In this document: one piece after another, positions 8,758 to 16,653 of the stretch
Numbering within the stretch: the stretch's first letter is position 1
How the letters are laid out: every line of letters starts with the position of its first letter
Made by a program: the position numbers and the translations under genes
IMG/VR virus record: IMGVR_UViG_3300045012_000066
Span: 1-64,000 of that record
Length of the DNA stretch: 64,000 nt
Strand: one strand, 5' to 3'
Source: a virus
The notes under the pieces: generated by a model
What the model was told of the DNA's origin: nothing
What the model saw: only the letters and a program-made list of their open reading frames with translations
The model's database searches: none

Positions 8758-9651
8758 ATGAGCACCACGCCGATCATTGAAGCCATGGAGCCGCTCAAAC
8801 GGCTCACGAAAGATTTAGCCAAAGCAGCCGTCACCCTGTCGCCCCACGAAGCGCGGTTTCTGGTAGACGCGTATTACATCATGCAACACAACCGTATTTC
8901 CGCTGCGCATCAGGTGCGCACGCTGGACAAAGGCGATGAGCCGCACAGCGTGATTGACTGGTTCGCAGTGCAGAGCGAGATGCTGGAGAATCAGGTCAAA
9001 CGCGCTCTGGATAAGTGGACCGACGGCCAGCCGGTCGCGGTCTGGGCCAAGTCGATCTGCGGGATCGGGCCGGTGATCGCGGCAGGGCTGGAAGCCAACA
9101 TCGATATCAGCCGCTGCGAAACGGCAGGACATATCTGGTCGTTTGCCGGACTGAACCCGGATATGAAGTGGGAGAAGAAAACCAAGCGGCCTTACAACGC
9201 TTCACTCAAAACCCTGTGCGCCTTCAAGCTGGGTGAGTCATTCGTCAAGGTGCAGTCCAATGACAACGACATCTACGGCAGAGTCTTCGTCACCAGAAAG
9301 AAACAGGAAGCAGAGTGGAATGAAGCCCTGAAGTTTGCCGATCTGGCCAAAGAGAGAGCCACCAGCGTTAACAAGAAAACCGATGCCTACAAGGCGTACA
9401 GCGTGGGCAAGCTGCCCCCGGCCCACATCCATGCGCGGGCACGGCGCTACGCGGTAAAACTGTTTCTAGCGCATTACCACATGGTGGCCTACTTCGTGCA
9501 TCACCAGAAGCTGCCGCCCTTTCCCTACGCCTTCTCGCACCTTGAAGGGCACATCCACTTCATCGCGCCACCCCACGCCGATCTGGTGGATGGCCTGCTG
9601 CCTGCGCTCAAAAAGTACGAAGACGAACTGCGCAAGCGCGGGGAAAAATAA
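8758..9651 (+). CDS. Tas-like protein (Nop / IS110 C-terminal-like domain, no nuclease domain), 297 aa
   Basis: An N-terminal helical region is followed by a helix-hairpin-helix segment at about residues 100-120 (SICGIGPVIAAGLEANI) and FAGLNPD (about 129-135). This is the signature shared by the C-terminal domain of IS110-family transposases (Transposase_20) and by Nop-type RNA-binding proteins of TIGR-Tas systems. The IS110 N-terminal DEDD/RuvC catalytic domain is absent, and no HNH or RuvC motif is seen, so it resembles the nuclease-less TasA type. A further helical region (about 235-297) ends in KKYEDELRKRG. It is flanked on both sides by the dual-repeat array, with AGGAG 10 bases before the ATG supplied by array sequence. 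Predicted role: binding array-derived guide RNAs and RNA-guided DNA binding. Confidence 0.85.
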   Translation: MSTTPIIEAMEPLKRLTKDLAKAAVTLSPHEARFLVDAYYIMQHNRISAAHQVRTLDKGDEPHSVIDWFAVQSEMLENQVKRALDKWTDGQPVAVWAKSICGIGPVIAAGLEANIDISRCETAGHIWSFAGLNPDMKWEKKTKRPYNASLKTLCAFKLGESFVKVQSNDNDIYGRVFVTRKKQEAEWNEALKFADLAKERATSVNKKTDAYKAYSVGKLPPAHIHARARRYAVKLFLAHYHMVAYFVHHQKLPPFPYAFSHLEGHIHFIAPPHADLVDGLLPALKKYEDELRKRGEK

Positions 9652-10641
9652 AATCCAAGCGACTGGAGAGCACCATAAAGAGGGGGTGAATCATAAATTG
9701 GGAGAGTGCCAGACATGGTGAGTGAACCCTGAATTGGGAGAGTGCCAAAAAAGACGAGTGAACCAATCGCCTTGTGAGCACCATAGGTGGTGAGTGAACC
9801 AATAAGTGCGAGAGCACCAGAATAAGAGAGTGAACCAGAGTTCCAGTGAGCACCAAATATGAAGAGTGAAAACCAAACATCGCGAGAGCACCATAGGTGG
9901 TGAGTGAACCAGACAACCGGCGAGTGCCACAGTACAGGAGTGAACCAAGAAGCGTGGGAGTACCAGTGTCACTGAGTGAACCAAAGAGTGAGAGAGTGCC
10001 AATCTTCTGGAGTGAACCAGAGGAGTAGAGCCGTACCACAGAACTGGAGTGAACCAGACAACCGGCGAGTGCCATAGTGCAGGAGTGAACCACGGTCGAA
10101 GAGAGTGCCAAAAAGAGCAGAGTGAGCCGCAATCATTGCGAGTACCAGAACGCCAGAGCGAACCAACTAGGCATGCGAGTACCAATTCAAGGGAGTGAGC
10201 CAAGTCCCCAGAGAGCACCATATGAAGCGAGCGAACCATTTTTGGGGAGAGTGCCAGAACAAGTAGGTGAACCAAGTCCCAAGAGAGCGCCACGAGGCAG
10301 GAGTTGAACCAGAATTGTTGCGAGCACCACATTAAGCGAGTGAACCAGCTTTAATGCGAGTACCAAAGCCAGCGAGTGAACCAAGTACCGTGAGAGCACC
10401 GGGATGGACGAGTGAAACCATGCGTAGGGAGAGCGCCAGAGAATTAGCGTGAACCAAATTTGAGGAGAGTACCAGAGTTTGGGAGTGAGCCATCATCAAA
10501 GCGAGTGCCAGAATAGATGAGCTAACCAGCGATCACGACGAGCACCAAGACCAGAGAGTGAACCATCAACGAAGCGAGTGCCCAAACGAGAGAGTGAACC
10601 ATTATCCATGAGAGCGCCAGAAGTAGAGAGTGAGTACCAAA
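9652..10641 (+). repeat. TIGR-like dual-repeat guide array, right part (about 26 units)
   Basis: Same two cores and spacing as the left array. A clean unit is GTGAACCA 9904-9911, spacer 9912-9921, GAGTGCCA 9922-9929, spacer 9930-9939, next GTGAACCA from 9940. The array resumes within 10 bases of the tas-like stop codon, beginning with a degenerate first-type repeat (AAAATCCA), a spacer and GAGCACCA, and ends in a degenerate copy just before the next gene. Spacing of the first and last complete copies averages 36.3 bp. Some spacers are repeated (for example 9784-9793 and 9894-9903). Confidence 0.9.
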
Positions 10642-10662
10642 AGAAGTATCCCGGAGAAGAGA

Positions 10663-10902
10663 ATGGTTAAGATCGTTTTTGCCGCAACCTTCCCCAACGA
10701 ATTGTTGCAGTCATTTTTGCAAACGATTCGCGATTTTGATATGGAGCACGACCCCAACCATGAGGGCAAGGTGCAAATTGAAATGTTGACCGAGTCTGAC
10801 TGGCCGGTGGACAAGATGGCCGAGGTTCTGAGTTCGTTCACCCCTAAGCCGCAATTTATGTACGTCGAAAAATTCGATAAAACAGGCGAGTCTAAAAAAT
10901 GA
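10663..10902 (+). CDS. Hypothetical protein, 79 aa
   Basis: The ATG at 10663 follows CCGGAGAAGAG; an upstream in-frame start would lie in the repeat array and is rejected. Alpha/beta composition with an amphipathic helix near the N-terminus; family not recognised. It overlaps the next gene by 4 bases and begins a run of more than 20 tightly packed small genes. Confidence 0.65.
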   Translation: MVKIVFAATFPNELLQSFLQTIRDFDMEHDPNHEGKVQIEMLTESDWPVDKMAEVLSSFTPKPQFMYVEKFDKTGESKK

Positions 10903-11213
10903 TCCACATGTTACAAGTCCTGTGCGGTCCAAAGCGGCACGCAATCTATGGCATCATGTACGACGACAAGGACATATCTCCAGCGGACGCGATGAAGGGG
11001 ATGGAGCTTCTGGTCGAGGAAGATATAGCCCTTGGCAAACTCAATCGCCGCTGCGAAGTTTGCGACAAGCCGGTATTTAAATTCTTGTACGAAGACGGCA
11101 TCAGCAAAGAACAGGACTGGGCGAAGGCGAAAGCAATTTCTGAGCGGTTACAGGCCGAACAGATGGTGGCACGAGAGTCCATCATGACCGCACGAAAGGC
11201 TAGGAATAACTGA
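10899..11213 (+). CDS. Hypothetical protein with CxxC, 104 aa
   Basis: One CEVC pair at about residues 52-55 and otherwise helical, with a basic Arg/Lys C-terminus. Four-base overlaps with both neighbours suggest coupled translation. Function unknown. Confidence 0.65.
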   Translation: MIHMLQVLCGPKRHAIYGIMYDDKDISPADAMKGMELLVEEDIALGKLNRRCEVCDKPVFKFLYEDGISKEQDWAKAKAISERLQAEQMVARESIMTARKARNN

Positions 11214-11455
11214 TGGCCGAAAAGGAAGAAGACGATTGGCTCTTCGTCGTGCATTGGACCCTCCCGCAAGGGGACGCGGTAGTAAGGGTGCTGTGTGAAT
11301 ATTGCGCCGGAGAGCGGTATACCAGCAAGGAGAACATCCGCGCTGCGTTGGGGAGGAAGATGCACGTGGCCTGCGTGGATTGCTTCGTAAAGCTCGTTCA
11401 GGAGCACACCGTCATACTCGGCGGATCGATACGGCACGGAGTGGTGATCGAATGA
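11213..11455 (+). CDS. Zinc-binding hypothetical protein, 80 aa
   Basis: CEYC (about residues 28-31) and CVDC (about 54-57) could form a treble-clef or ribbon zinc site. The N-terminus is acidic. Overlaps both neighbours by a few bases. No family recognised. Confidence 0.65.
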   Translation: MAEKEEDDWLFVVHWTLPQGDAVVRVLCEYCAGERYTSKENIRAALGRKMHVACVDCFVKLVQEHTVILGGSIRHGVVIE

Positions 11456-11760
11456 GCATGATGTGGTTTGGAAAATGGCACCCTGCACCGGCCTATAGCG
11501 ACTGCCCGCAGACGGAAACTCCCGCAGGACGCGCCTGCGTATACTGCGACGAGTTGATCGCGGTCGGTGAGGACGGGTGGATATACGACAATGGCTCCGT
11601 GAATCACCGCGAATGCCAGTTTCGCGCAGTCGTAGGATCGGTCGCGCACCAGCAGAAGCGCTGCTCTTGCTTCGGCGGCAGCGGCACAGATGAGGAAGAC
11701 GGCATGACGAGGCGGGAAGGCGCACAGGCGGCGCTGGACTATCACGAGGGCCGTCGATGA
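11452..11760 (+). CDS. Hypothetical Cys-containing protein, 102 aa
   Basis: The ATG at 11452 overlaps the preceding stop. CVYC (about residues 24-27) and a later HREC give a possible metal site. C-terminus helical (EGAQAALDYH). Function unknown. Confidence 0.6.
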   Translation: MSMMWFGKWHPAPAYSDCPQTETPAGRACVYCDELIAVGEDGWIYDNGSVNHRECQFRAVVGSVAHQQKRCSCFGGSGTDEEDGMTRREGAQAALDYHEGRR

Positions 11761-11981
11761 AGCGCGGCGACTTTGTATGGATCGAGCGCGGTGACCAACG
11801 GGTCAAGGCCATGGTCGTACTGGCGTCAGACAATGGGCGTTCGCTCATGCTTATGTTCGACGCATTTTTCCGAACCGCAAGCGGCGGCGGGTTCGCCGGG
11901 ATGATGCCGGTCCTCAAAGAGGACGACGGAATCTACTACGACATTGTGGAGCATGAGCCGGTAGAGGTTCAGCCAGCATGA
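11757..11981 (+). CDS. Hypothetical protein, 74 aa
   Basis: Beta-rich N-terminus beginning MKRGDFVWIERGD, suggestive of a small SH3-like barrel, then an acidic C-terminus. Overlaps the preceding stop. A 12-codon reading frame (11978-12016) follows but is too short to judge. Confidence 0.6.
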   Translation: MKRGDFVWIERGDQRVKAMVVLASDNGRSLMLMFDAFFRTASGGGFAGMMPVLKEDDGIYYDIVEHEPVEVQPA

Positions 11982-12018
11982 GCTACGTAATCAAGATCGA
12001 GTGGTTGGGAGACTGAAG

Positions 12019-12195
12019 ATGTCTGACGCAGAAAATAATCCTATGCTCCATGGCAGCGTTACCGTAGCCAACACCGCATGTCCGGATTGCGGATCGACCG
12101 AGTTCGAAATGCGCAACTACGAACAGTTGTGGCGTGAGGGCGACATTCATTGTGCTCAGTGCGGGAAATTTATTCGCAGGTTCGATGCGGGGTGA
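12019..12195 (+). CDS. Zinc-ribbon protein, 58 aa
   Basis: CPDC (about residues 19-22) and CAQC (about 45-48) form a compact zinc ribbon that accounts for most of the protein. GGGAG lies a suitable distance before the ATG at 12019. Probably binds nucleic acid or protein; no partner is evident. Confidence 0.65.
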   Translation: MSDAENNPMLHGSVTVANTACPDCGSTEFEMRNYEQLWREGDIHCAQCGKFIRRFDAG

Positions 12196-12196
12196 T

Positions 12197-12283
12197 ATGC
12201 ACCACTCTTGGGTGATCTATGCCGTGGTCGGCTTTGTGGCTGGCGTGGTGACCAAACAACTGGTTAAGAGGAGAAGTAGATAA
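12197..12283 (+). CDS. Tiny single-span membrane protein, 28 aa
   Basis: Starts two bases after the preceding stop and its TAA overlaps the next ATG (TAATG). The product begins MHHSWVIYAVVGFVAG, one hydrophobic helix followed by a Lys/Arg tail, typical of a very small inner-membrane protein. Confidence 0.6.
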   Translation: MHHSWVIYAVVGFVAGVVTKQLVKRRSR

Positions 12284-12540
12284 TGGCGGAACCGCCGAAG
12301 GAAGTGCAGGAGTTTGAAGTCTACGCATGGGTAGGCCGGGACGAGTTTGGGTCGGGCCTGTTCGGGCTGAAGCAGGGCAACGTGCCAGCGGGGACGATCC
12401 CCATGGTATCCACCAGTCAGGAAAAGCTGGATAAGTACTGGGGTCAAGCTGAGGCGCAGTCGGAGGCTTACGGCCAGCGAATTTATTTCGTCAAGCTTAC
12501 GTTTGCGGAAGTGGTGCGGGAGACGAAGCATGGTGACTGA
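12283..12540 (+). CDS. Hypothetical protein, 85 aa
   Basis: No recognised family. Contains aromatic-rich strands (VYAWVGRDEFGSG) and a helical Gln/Glu region. Coupled to the tiny membrane protein by a TAATG junction and overlapping the following gene. Confidence 0.6.
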   Translation: MAEPPKEVQEFEVYAWVGRDEFGSGLFGLKQGNVPAGTIPMVSTSQEKLDKYWGQAEAQSEAYGQRIYFVKLTFAEVVRETKHGD

Positions 12541-12805
12541 TAAAACCGTCGAGTTCATCCCTTCAGGCCGGGGCAAGGCGCAGTGTCCACCTGATCCTGA
12601 CTTCCCCAACGGGATTGCCATACACGCTCCCGTGGGCGTGCCGGTAAGCTGCAAGGTGGAGCTACCCTATCCCGCGCCAGAGTGTGGCATGTGGAAGGTC
12701 ACCTGCACGACCTGCAACTTTAGCATTCTGGTCACCGCAGCCGGTCGCCCTGACGACCCGATCAGCGTGCGCCTGCCGTGCAAGATCGGAGCGACGAATG
12801 CCTGA
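12530..12805 (+). CDS. Hypothetical Cys-containing protein, 91 aa
   Basis: ATG at 12530 preceded by GCGGGAG. CTTC (about residues 58-61) plus other Cys residues (CPP, CGM) may bind a metal. Pro/Gly-rich and likely beta-structured. Function unknown. Confidence 0.6.
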   Translation: MVTDKTVEFIPSGRGKAQCPPDPDFPNGIAIHAPVGVPVSCKVELPYPAPECGMWKVTCTTCNFSILVTAAGRPDDPISVRLPCKIGATNA

Positions 12806-13025
12806 GAAGATGTGCGCGTGCGGGAAACCACTGCACTACAACGACCCGCAGATTCAGGAACTGATGGAAGGGCATGTTGCAAAGCTGGGCGAGTGCGTCG
12901 AGATTAAGGTACTGGGATCAGGGCGAAGATTTATGGTGCCACGCCATTACGTCGCGCTGCACGGTGTTCGCGGGGCCGACATTCCGGCGCTGGCTGAGCG
13001 GTATGGATTTGAAGAGGTGAAATGA
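12798..13025 (+). CDS. Hypothetical protein with CxC pair, 75 aa
   Basis: Begins MPEKMCACGKPL; a short Cys knuckle at the N-terminus then a mixed alpha/beta body. Overlaps both neighbours. No family recognised. Confidence 0.6.
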   Translation: MPEKMCACGKPLHYNDPQIQELMEGHVAKLGECVEIKVLGSGRRFMVPRHYVALHGVRGADIPALAERYGFEEVK

Positions 13026-13444
13026 ACGAGTGCAACATACTTGAGGCAACGCATGTCTTCTACAGGGGGAAGATGCATCGCATCGCTTCCAAGTGGGGGA
13101 TCAGCGTCGCGAATCGTCTTGCCAAGCCGTCTGAAGGCGGCTTTGGCTGCATTACCGACACGGGCGAGCGCATCAGCATGTGGGATGCTGAGCGGTACTT
13201 CCGAGAGCCACAGGAAGAGCTTTTCATGAGCGTGTGGACGATCTACTACGACCCCCGTGACTTTCCCGGCAAGTACATAGCACGTCGGCACGACATCTTC
13301 CGTAACAGGACGGAGCCGCAGGCCAGCAGCGAATACTTCATGGCCGACACTCTTGATGAAATCCGGGCGTTGATCCCGTTCGGGCTGGCCTGCCTGACGC
13401 GCTCTGAGGGCGATGACTTAAAAATTGTGGAGACTTGGATATGA
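13022..13444 (+). CDS. Hypothetical protein, 140 aa
   Basis: Two parts are visible: an N-terminal stretch ending at about residue 68 and a C-terminal part beginning MSVWTIYYDPRDFPG that resembles a stand-alone small phage protein, so this may be a fusion. No catalytic motif recognised. Four-base overlaps on both sides. Confidence 0.6.
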   Translation: MNECNILEATHVFYRGKMHRIASKWGISVANRLAKPSEGGFGCITDTGERISMWDAERYFREPQEELFMSVWTIYYDPRDFPGKYIARRHDIFRNRTEPQASSEYFMADTLDEIRALIPFGLACLTRSEGDDLKIVETWI

Positions 13445-13620
13445 CAGAAGTAAATGGATGTGATTTGTGCGGAGACTTCCCTGTGGAACTCGGAGCGAAA
13501 TGCCATCCGACAGCGCCTTTGCGCGTAGAGATGACTCGTGAAGATGAACTGGTTCTATATTGCTATCTGCCCGAATGCAATCGCGAGGTGGCAAGGTTTC
13601 GAGTCGAGGTGACCCGATGA
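13441..13620 (+). CDS. Zinc-binding hypothetical protein, 59 aa
   Basis: CDLC (about residues 7-10), a lone Cys and CYLPEC near the C-terminus form a likely zinc site. ATG overlaps the preceding TGA. Function unknown. Confidence 0.55.
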   Translation: MTEVNGCDLCGDFPVELGAKCHPTAPLRVEMTREDELVLYCYLPECNREVARFRVEVTR

Positions 13621-13970
13621 CGCCGGAAGAGGGAATTAAGCAGATCGATGAAGCGCGGTGGGAGAGAGACAAGTTCGGCTATCTCAACCTGCATGTGAGC
13701 TTCCCGGACGGGAGGCCGGTCCACGCCTTTCTTTCGATGCGCCCGCCTTACTGCGACCGAGGCCACATCCAACTCAACGTCGATGGGCCGCTGGAACTGG
13801 ACGGACACGACAGCTTTCCCCGGTTCTTCTTCTCCTTTGAAGAGGCCGATGCTCACGCAAGGGAGTTCCTGAAGTGGCGGCTCTGGAAGGAGCGTACGCA
13901 TTCCTATACTGAGATACGCAGAGCGTTTGAGATTGAAGGTGACCCCACCGGGACTGGCGGGGCCGCGTGA
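13617..13970 (+). CDS. Hypothetical protein, 117 aa
   Basis: Start chosen at the ATG overlapping the preceding stop (MTPEEGIKQIDEARWERD). Beta-strand-rich centre and a helical C-terminal third with many charged residues. No family recognised. It meets a leftward gene end to end at 13970-13973. Confidence 0.6.
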   Translation: MTPEEGIKQIDEARWERDKFGYLNLHVSFPDGRPVHAFLSMRPPYCDRGHIQLNVDGPLELDGHDSFPRFFFSFEEADAHAREFLKWRLWKERTHSYTEIRRAFEIEGDPTGTGGAA

Positions 13971-13972
13971 TG

Positions 13973-14335
13973 TTACGCCTTTCTCTTCTTAAAGGTCGGC
14001 ACCCAGCCTTCGTCCATACGACGCCGCATCACCGCCTTGCTGCTGATCGAGCGGCGGCGCTTGGTCAGCGAGTCCCGCTGGCTGGCAATGGCGGCAGCAA
14101 CCTTGGGCGGCAGCGCCAGACGCGTCAGGCCGTTCTCGTCCATGCACTCGATGAAAATGAAGTCTCCAAGCTCTTCATGGCGAAGGGTCTGCACCACAAA
14201 CGTCTCGCTCTTGCCGGTCAATGTCTGCACGTTCTTGACGGTGGATGGTTTGGTTGTGAGGCTGATGTCATGCAACCCTCCGTAGGTGCGGTCGTACTTG
14301 CTGATTGTCTGTGTTTCTACTTGTCCGTTAGTCAT
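13973..14335 (-). CDS. Hypothetical basic protein, isolated leftward gene, 120 aa
   Basis: The only minus-strand gene between 5.5 and 23 kb. The C-terminal 40 residues are strongly basic (TKRRRSISSKAVMRRRMDEG), suggesting nucleic-acid binding. An AGGAAAGGA ribosome site precedes the ATG. It is convergent with 13617-13970 and divergent from 14559; the AT-rich 14336-14558 gap holds the promoters. Confidence 0.65.
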   Translation of the reverse strand: MTNGQVETQTISKYDRTYGGLHDISLTTKPSTVKNVQTLTGKSETFVVQTLRHEELGDFIFIECMDENGLTRLALPPKVAAAIASQRDSLTKRRRSISSKAVMRRRMDEGWVPTFKKRKA

Positions 14336-14501
14336 TTTATTTGTGTCCTTTCCTATCTCTATTATCTCAAGCGCATTTTTAAAAAGTACGAAATGCCCAG
14401 TGTTTATGCGGGTTTGCGCTTAGTAAGTGCTTGAAATTCAGTATTAGAAAAAATAACTTGACAGGCACTCCGCTTATTTTTCGGTACTTGTCGCTTTAAG
14501 C

Positions 14502-14531
14502 TTGAAAACGCTGGGTTGAACGCGGTATCCT
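14502..14531 (+). promoter_or_regulatory. Candidate rightward promoter
   Basis: TTGAAA (14502-14507), 18-base spacer, TATCCT (14526-14531), 28 bases upstream of the next gene start. The rest of the 14336-14558 gap is AT-rich with a second TTGACA (14458-14463) lacking a convincing -10. Confidence 0.4.
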
Positions 14532-14558
14532 GCGCCTTCGATCCGGGAGGAAATCTCA

Positions 14559-14849
14559 ATGACAACTGAAGCGTTGGAAGCGTACGTTCTGGAAAACAGC
14601 GCACGCTACAGGGACGAGTTTGGACAGGGCACCCTGTGCATTCTCGATGAGTCTGGCGACAGCCGGATACAGTGGGACCGAAACAATCCTGAACAGGTAG
14701 CCGCCGCGCAATCACGGTTCAATGAACTGAGGGCGAAGCGCTATCTAGCCTACAAGGTAGACGCCAAGGGCGGACAGGGCGAGGTGATCGACAAATTCGA
14801 TCCCAGCGCCGAGCGCATCATTCTCCACGCGCCCATGATTGGTGGCTAG
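14559..14849 (+). CDS. Hypothetical protein, 96 aa
   Basis: Strong ribosome site CCGGGAGG before the ATG. Mixed alpha/beta, no recognised family. First gene of a new rightward run (14559-18794) downstream of the candidate promoter at 14502-14531. Confidence 0.65.
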   Translation: MTTEALEAYVLENSARYRDEFGQGTLCILDESGDSRIQWDRNNPEQVAAAQSRFNELRAKRYLAYKVDAKGGQGEVIDKFDPSAERIILHAPMIGG

Positions 14850-14851
14850 CG

Positions 14852-15055
14852 ATGAACGTGAAAGCAAGGCTGGCTCAAGCTCTCATGGAAGCCGACGCAC
14901 CGGCTGACATGATCGATGACGCCACACGCGGCAGATATGCCGATTTCGAAAGTGACAGCGCTACGCCGATCATGGACCTTGTGCGCGATTGTCGCAGGCT
15001 TGGCCTGAACGAGATTGCGACGCGTGCCATGGACGGAGAGTTCGACGGGGAGTGA
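14852..15055 (+). CDS. Hypothetical helical protein, 67 aa
   Basis: Acidic, nearly all-helical small protein (MNVKARLAQALMEADAPADM). It follows the previous stop by two bases. No family recognised. Confidence 0.6.
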   Translation: MNVKARLAQALMEADAPADMIDDATRGRYADFESDSATPIMDLVRDCRRLGLNEIATRAMDGEFDGE

Positions 15056-15063
15056 ATTTAAAA

Positions 15064-15480
15064 ATGTGCCTGACAAAAGTCATCAGCAGCCCTGCAAAGG
15101 TGTCGGACCTGATCGTAGACGGATGGAAGGAGTTCGGCGGCGGCAGGAAGTCGCTGACTTTCGCGAACATGACCGGCGATGTCGCGCTGGACAAGTGGCT
15201 TTTTGCCAATCTGATAAGACCTCCAATAAAAATCAGGGCCAGCGATGGTAAAGAGTACGAGGCAGGGTTCCACGTCTATGCCGAAGAGAGTGACCTCAGG
15301 AATCGCTATCGCTTACGGCGCGTGTACTACCGCCGCGTCACCTGCGTCGGCGAGCAGGATGGAAGCAAATGCGTCATCGCGCAAGAGATGTACGTGCCAT
15401 CAAATCAGGATTCGTGGCCTCCGTTGCCACCGCCTACGGCAAAGAAGAGCCTGATCAAAATGATCAAGGGGGCGTCGTGA
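15064..15480 (+). CDS. Hypothetical protein, 138 aa
   Basis: ATG at 15064 chosen; upstream in-frame starts lie inside the preceding gene. Beta-rich centre with many Tyr/Arg (RYRLRRVYYRRV) and a Pro-rich C-terminus. Function unknown. Confidence 0.6.
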   Translation: MCLTKVISSPAKVSDLIVDGWKEFGGGRKSLTFANMTGDVALDKWLFANLIRPPIKIRASDGKEYEAGFHVYAEESDLRNRYRLRRVYYRRVTCVGEQDGSKCVIAQEMYVPSNQDSWPPLPPPTAKKSLIKMIKGAS

Positions 15481-16130
15481 ATCTGAAGGTTGATTACAGC
15501 CAGTGGATAAACAGTGGATTCTGGGGCGGTCTGGGTAGCTCGACCGGCAACAGCAAGAGCAATATCCAGTACATCTACCAACCCACCGCAGTGACGGGCC
15601 AGTACTGCCCCGAGACCCACATCATTTACCAGTATCAGAACGTTTCTAACCTCAAATACGAGGTGACGAACTGGTATCAGGCACTGGTGGGTGGCGCATA
15701 TATTCAGAGCGGGGCGACTGCCGCAAACTCCATCATCTACAGCAACCTTGGCCAACAAGCGCCGGAGACAGCCGAAGAAAAGGCTGCACGCGTGAAGCGG
15801 TTCGCGGAGCTAGAAGCGAAGCGTAAGGCCGCGTCCCTCCGCGCTGAGCACCTGCTGTTTACGATCCTGACCCCGTCGCAGGTAAGGCAGTATACGGACG
15901 ACGCCTACGTCGAACAGGAGATCGATGGGCGCATCTATCGGCTGCACTGCAACAGCCGGTCGGGCAACGTGATCCTGCTGGAAGACGGCAAGCCGAAGTT
16001 CAAGTATTGTGCTCATCCAATCGACGCGCACGACGTGCCGATGCCCGATGTCCTGCTGAGCCAGCTTTTGATGTTGAAGACGGATGAGCAGGCGTTTCTC
16101 AAGATCGCCAACAGGACGGTGCTGCAATGA
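15477..16130 (+). CDS. Hypothetical protein with conserved C-terminal domain, 217 aa (GTG start)
   Basis: GTG at 15477 overlaps the previous stop. The N-terminal 85 residues are Gly/Ser/Tyr/Asn-rich, like a low-complexity or structural segment. The C-terminal half (from about residue 110, with IDGRIYRLHC, SGNVILLEDGK and a closing LKTDEQAFLKIAN) looks like a small conserved alpha/beta domain I have seen in phage and bacterial proteins of unknown function. Confidence 0.65.
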   Translation: MNLKVDYSQWINSGFWGGLGSSTGNSKSNIQYIYQPTAVTGQYCPETHIIYQYQNVSNLKYEVTNWYQALVGGAYIQSGATAANSIIYSNLGQQAPETAEEKAARVKRFAELEAKRKAASLRAEHLLFTILTPSQVRQYTDDAYVEQEIDGRIYRLHCNSRSGNVILLEDGKPKFKYCAHPIDAHDVPMPDVLLSQLLMLKTDEQAFLKIANRTVLQ

Positions 16131-16219
16131 CGCCCAGAACTGTCAGACTGCTAGAAGATATCGTGCTGCCGCTGCTGGTTGGCATAACTATCGGCTGTCT
16201 GTTAAAGCAGTTGCTATGA
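16127..16219 (+). CDS. Tiny single-span membrane protein, 30 aa
   Basis: ATGA overlap at both ends (16127-16130 and 16216-16219). Sequence after MTPRTVRLLED is one hydrophobic helix (IVLPLLVGITIGCLL). Similar in layout to the tiny membrane protein at 12197-12283. Confidence 0.6.
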   Translation: MTPRTVRLLEDIVLPLLVGITIGCLLKQLL

Positions 16220-16653
16220 CACCTGAAGAAATGAGCGAACTGGAGCGGCTGCGCAAGGAGAACGACATCATGCGCGGGCTGATCGCCGAAAGCAACATGG
16301 ACTGCATCTACTGTGGCCTGCCGAAGGCGGACATGGTGAAGTGCCCATCTGGCTTTCCGGGATGTGGACGCGCAGACGATATGCTGCTTACGGTTTCCGT
16401 CAAAGAGATACTGGAACGAAACCGGATGCTGAGCGACATCGCGCTGTCGGCGGCGTGTCTGAAATTAAATATCGAGCACGGCTTTAAACCCAGCCTGCAC
16501 GCACTGAACCGCGATCTGGCCGCTTTTGACCGTCGCTTTGGAGGAAACATCGATGAGTCGCAAAGTAAACCCAAAAGAGCCAGAGGTGGACGAAAACATG
16601 GTCGGCTTCAACCTGCCAAAGGAAAACCTCCGGTGCCTCGTCGTCCTCAGTGA
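16216..16653 (+). CDS. Hypothetical zinc-binding protein, 145 aa
   Basis: N-terminal coiled-coil-like helix (MSELERLRKENDIMRGL), then CIYCG and a CPSGFPGCG pair that may bind zinc. The C-terminal 30 residues are basic and overlap the next gene by about 100 bases; both frames look coding, but the tail could be dispensable. Confidence 0.6.
   Translation: MTPEEMSELERLRKENDIMRGLIAESNMDCIYCGLPKADMVKCPSGFPGCGRADDMLLTVSVKEILERNRMLSDIALSAACLKLNIEHGFKPSLHALNRDLAAFDRRFGGNIDESQSKPKRARGGRKHGRLQPAKGKPPVPRRPQ

Noticed and set aside
8758-9651. IS110-family insertion sequence
   Set aside because: Only the C-terminal-type domain signature is present, the DEDD catalytic domain is missing, and the gene is embedded in a guide-like array.
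6480-10399. Long reading frames on either strand through the repeats
   Set aside because: They arise from the periodic repeats in several frames at once and have no ribosome sites or natural composition.
6711-10641. CRISPR array
   Set aside because: Two alternating 8-bp repeats with about 10-bp spacers do not fit CRISPR geometry, and no cas genes lie nearby.
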